From Helicobacteraceae bacterium (GTDB lineage Bacteria; Campylobacterota; Campylobacteria; Campylobacterales; Sulfurimonadaceae), in the NCBI GenBank assembly GCA_027056525.1, contig JALUKO010000002.1, positions 1 through 6,070 of the forward strand: a stretch of 6,070 nucleotides of DNA, read 5' to 3'. Position numbers and translations under genes: made by a program. This document shows positions 5,486 through 6,070 of the stretch, piece by piece. The notes under the pieces were generated by a model, which saw only the letters and a list, made by a program, of their open reading frames with translations, was not told the origin of the DNA and ran no database searches. How positions within the stretch are numbered: position 1 is the first letter of the stretch; every line of letters begins with the position of its first letter.

Positions 5486-6070
5486 TTATTCCCAAATATA
5501 CTCTTCATACATTCCAGGTCTGCCTTGGAGTGTTTTGAAAGGTTTGTATTGGGATTTATACGCCAAAGAGGGACAATCTTTTACATAATACCCCAGATAT
5601 ATCCATTTTTTAAAACTTTCCTGTGCAAACTTAATTTGAAAATACAATGACAGCTTTCCCAAAGAGTAGTGCGCATAATCGGGATCATAATAAAAATAGA
5701 TAGAAGAGACACCATCTTCTAATATATCGATCAGATCTACCGCTATGAGTTTCTCTTTGTCATAGTAAAGGATCTCATAGCCAAAATCGTTATGTCCACT
5801 TACAAATGAGGCATAATAACTTTGTGCAGAGGTGGGATTGTACTCCCAGTCTTTTTTCTCTTTCATAAAAAGATGGTACTTCTCAAACAGATCAAGGTGT
5901 GCCTGAGTTACGGTAGGTGTTTGTATGAAGCTTTTGATATGAGAAGCCTTTCTCATAGTGCGTCTCATAGACTTTGTAAATACAAAATTCTCTACATCAA
6001 TTTTAATACTCTTGCACTCATCACATTCAGAACATATAGGTCTAAAGTACATTTTTCCAAATCTTCTGTA
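5486..6070 (-). CDS. bpt: Aspartate/glutamate leucyltransferase (N-terminus outside window)
   Basis: Bpt moves leucine from Leu-tRNA onto proteins with an N-terminal Asp or Glu, marking them for ClpS and ClpAP in the bacterial N-degron pathway. It acts in the cytoplasm. It belongs to the arginyl-tRNA-protein transferase superfamily and is often annotated as an arginyltransferase. The visible 194 residues begin YRRFGKMYFRP, a conserved internal motif, so the ATG at 6050-6052 is not the true start and roughly 40 N-terminal residues lie beyond the window. PICSECDEC (11-19) is the cysteine cluster. YYDPD (127-131), SLGKLSLY (136-143), YLGYYVKDCP (158-167) and LAYKSQYKP (169-177) are hallmarks of the C-terminal transferase (GNAT-like) domain. 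The 3' end is intact and converges on the exported-protein gene with a six-base gap. The promoter is not in the window. Confidence 0.93.
   Translation of the reverse strand, partial: YRRFGKMYFRPICSECDECKSIKIDVENFVFTKSMRRTMRKASHIKSFIQTPTVTQAHLDLFEKYHLFMKEKKDWEYNPTSAQSYYASFVSGHNDFGYEILYYDKEKLIAVDLIDILEDGVSSIYFYYDPDYAHYSLGKLSLYFQIKFAQESFKKWIYLGYYVKDCPSLAYKSQYKPFKTLQGRPGMYEEYIWE

Noticed and set aside
5478..5536. AAAACTCC (5478-5485) pairing with GGAGTGTTTT (5527-5536) as a terminator between the convergent genes
   Set aside because: The pairing needs a bulge and a loop of about 40 bases inside bpt, and no T-run follows in either direction.
6050..6052. ATG at 6050-6052 (minus strand) as the bpt start
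   Set aside because: The six codons upstream to the window edge read YRRFGK, a conserved internal family motif, so the true start lies outside.

Overview
The window is an ordinary bacterial housekeeping stretch from what looks like a member of the Campylobacterota (former Epsilonproteobacteria), most like a Sulfurimonas-type organism. The reasons are the order rpoC, rpsL, rpsG, fusA with no tuf after fusA, the AT-rich A-run-laden sequence, promoters with good TATAAT boxes but poor -35 boxes, and the closeness of the proteins to that phylum as I remember them. The genus is an inference. I see no mobile element, CRISPR array, tRNA or rRNA.

Layout. Positions 1-1336 hold the C-terminal 444 residues of RNA polymerase beta' (rpoC, 5' end outside the window). 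A 204-base gap follows, with a strong hairpin just after rpoC and two candidate promoters ahead of rpsL. Then come rpsL (S12, 1541-1915), rpsG (S7, 1990-2457) and fusA (EF-G, 2592-4682), all on the + strand. The rpsL-rpsG gap carries a small GUGA-loop hairpin. The 134-base rpsG-fusA gap is unusually structured: two hairpins, a competing pairing, a promoter-like motif nested in a dyad, and two tiny end-to-end reading frames. A perfect 10-bp hairpin closes the operon after fusA.

From 4771 a new transcription unit starts, with a tandem TATAAT promoter and a gene for a 221-residue exported protein of unknown function with a charged, helical C-terminus (4814-5479). Six bases beyond its stop, in convergent orientation, lies the 3' part of bpt (aspartate/glutamate leucyltransferase of the bacterial N-degron pathway). 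It runs off the right edge, so its N-terminus is missing.

How the genes work together: rpoC supplies the catalytic core of transcription. rpsL, rpsG and fusA encode two 30S proteins and the translocase that acts on the ribosome, a classic co-regulated set. The exported protein and bpt have no evident link to them. I found no convincing undescribed system. The most interesting part is the rpsG-fusA intergenic region, followed by the A-tract-rich hypothetical gene.
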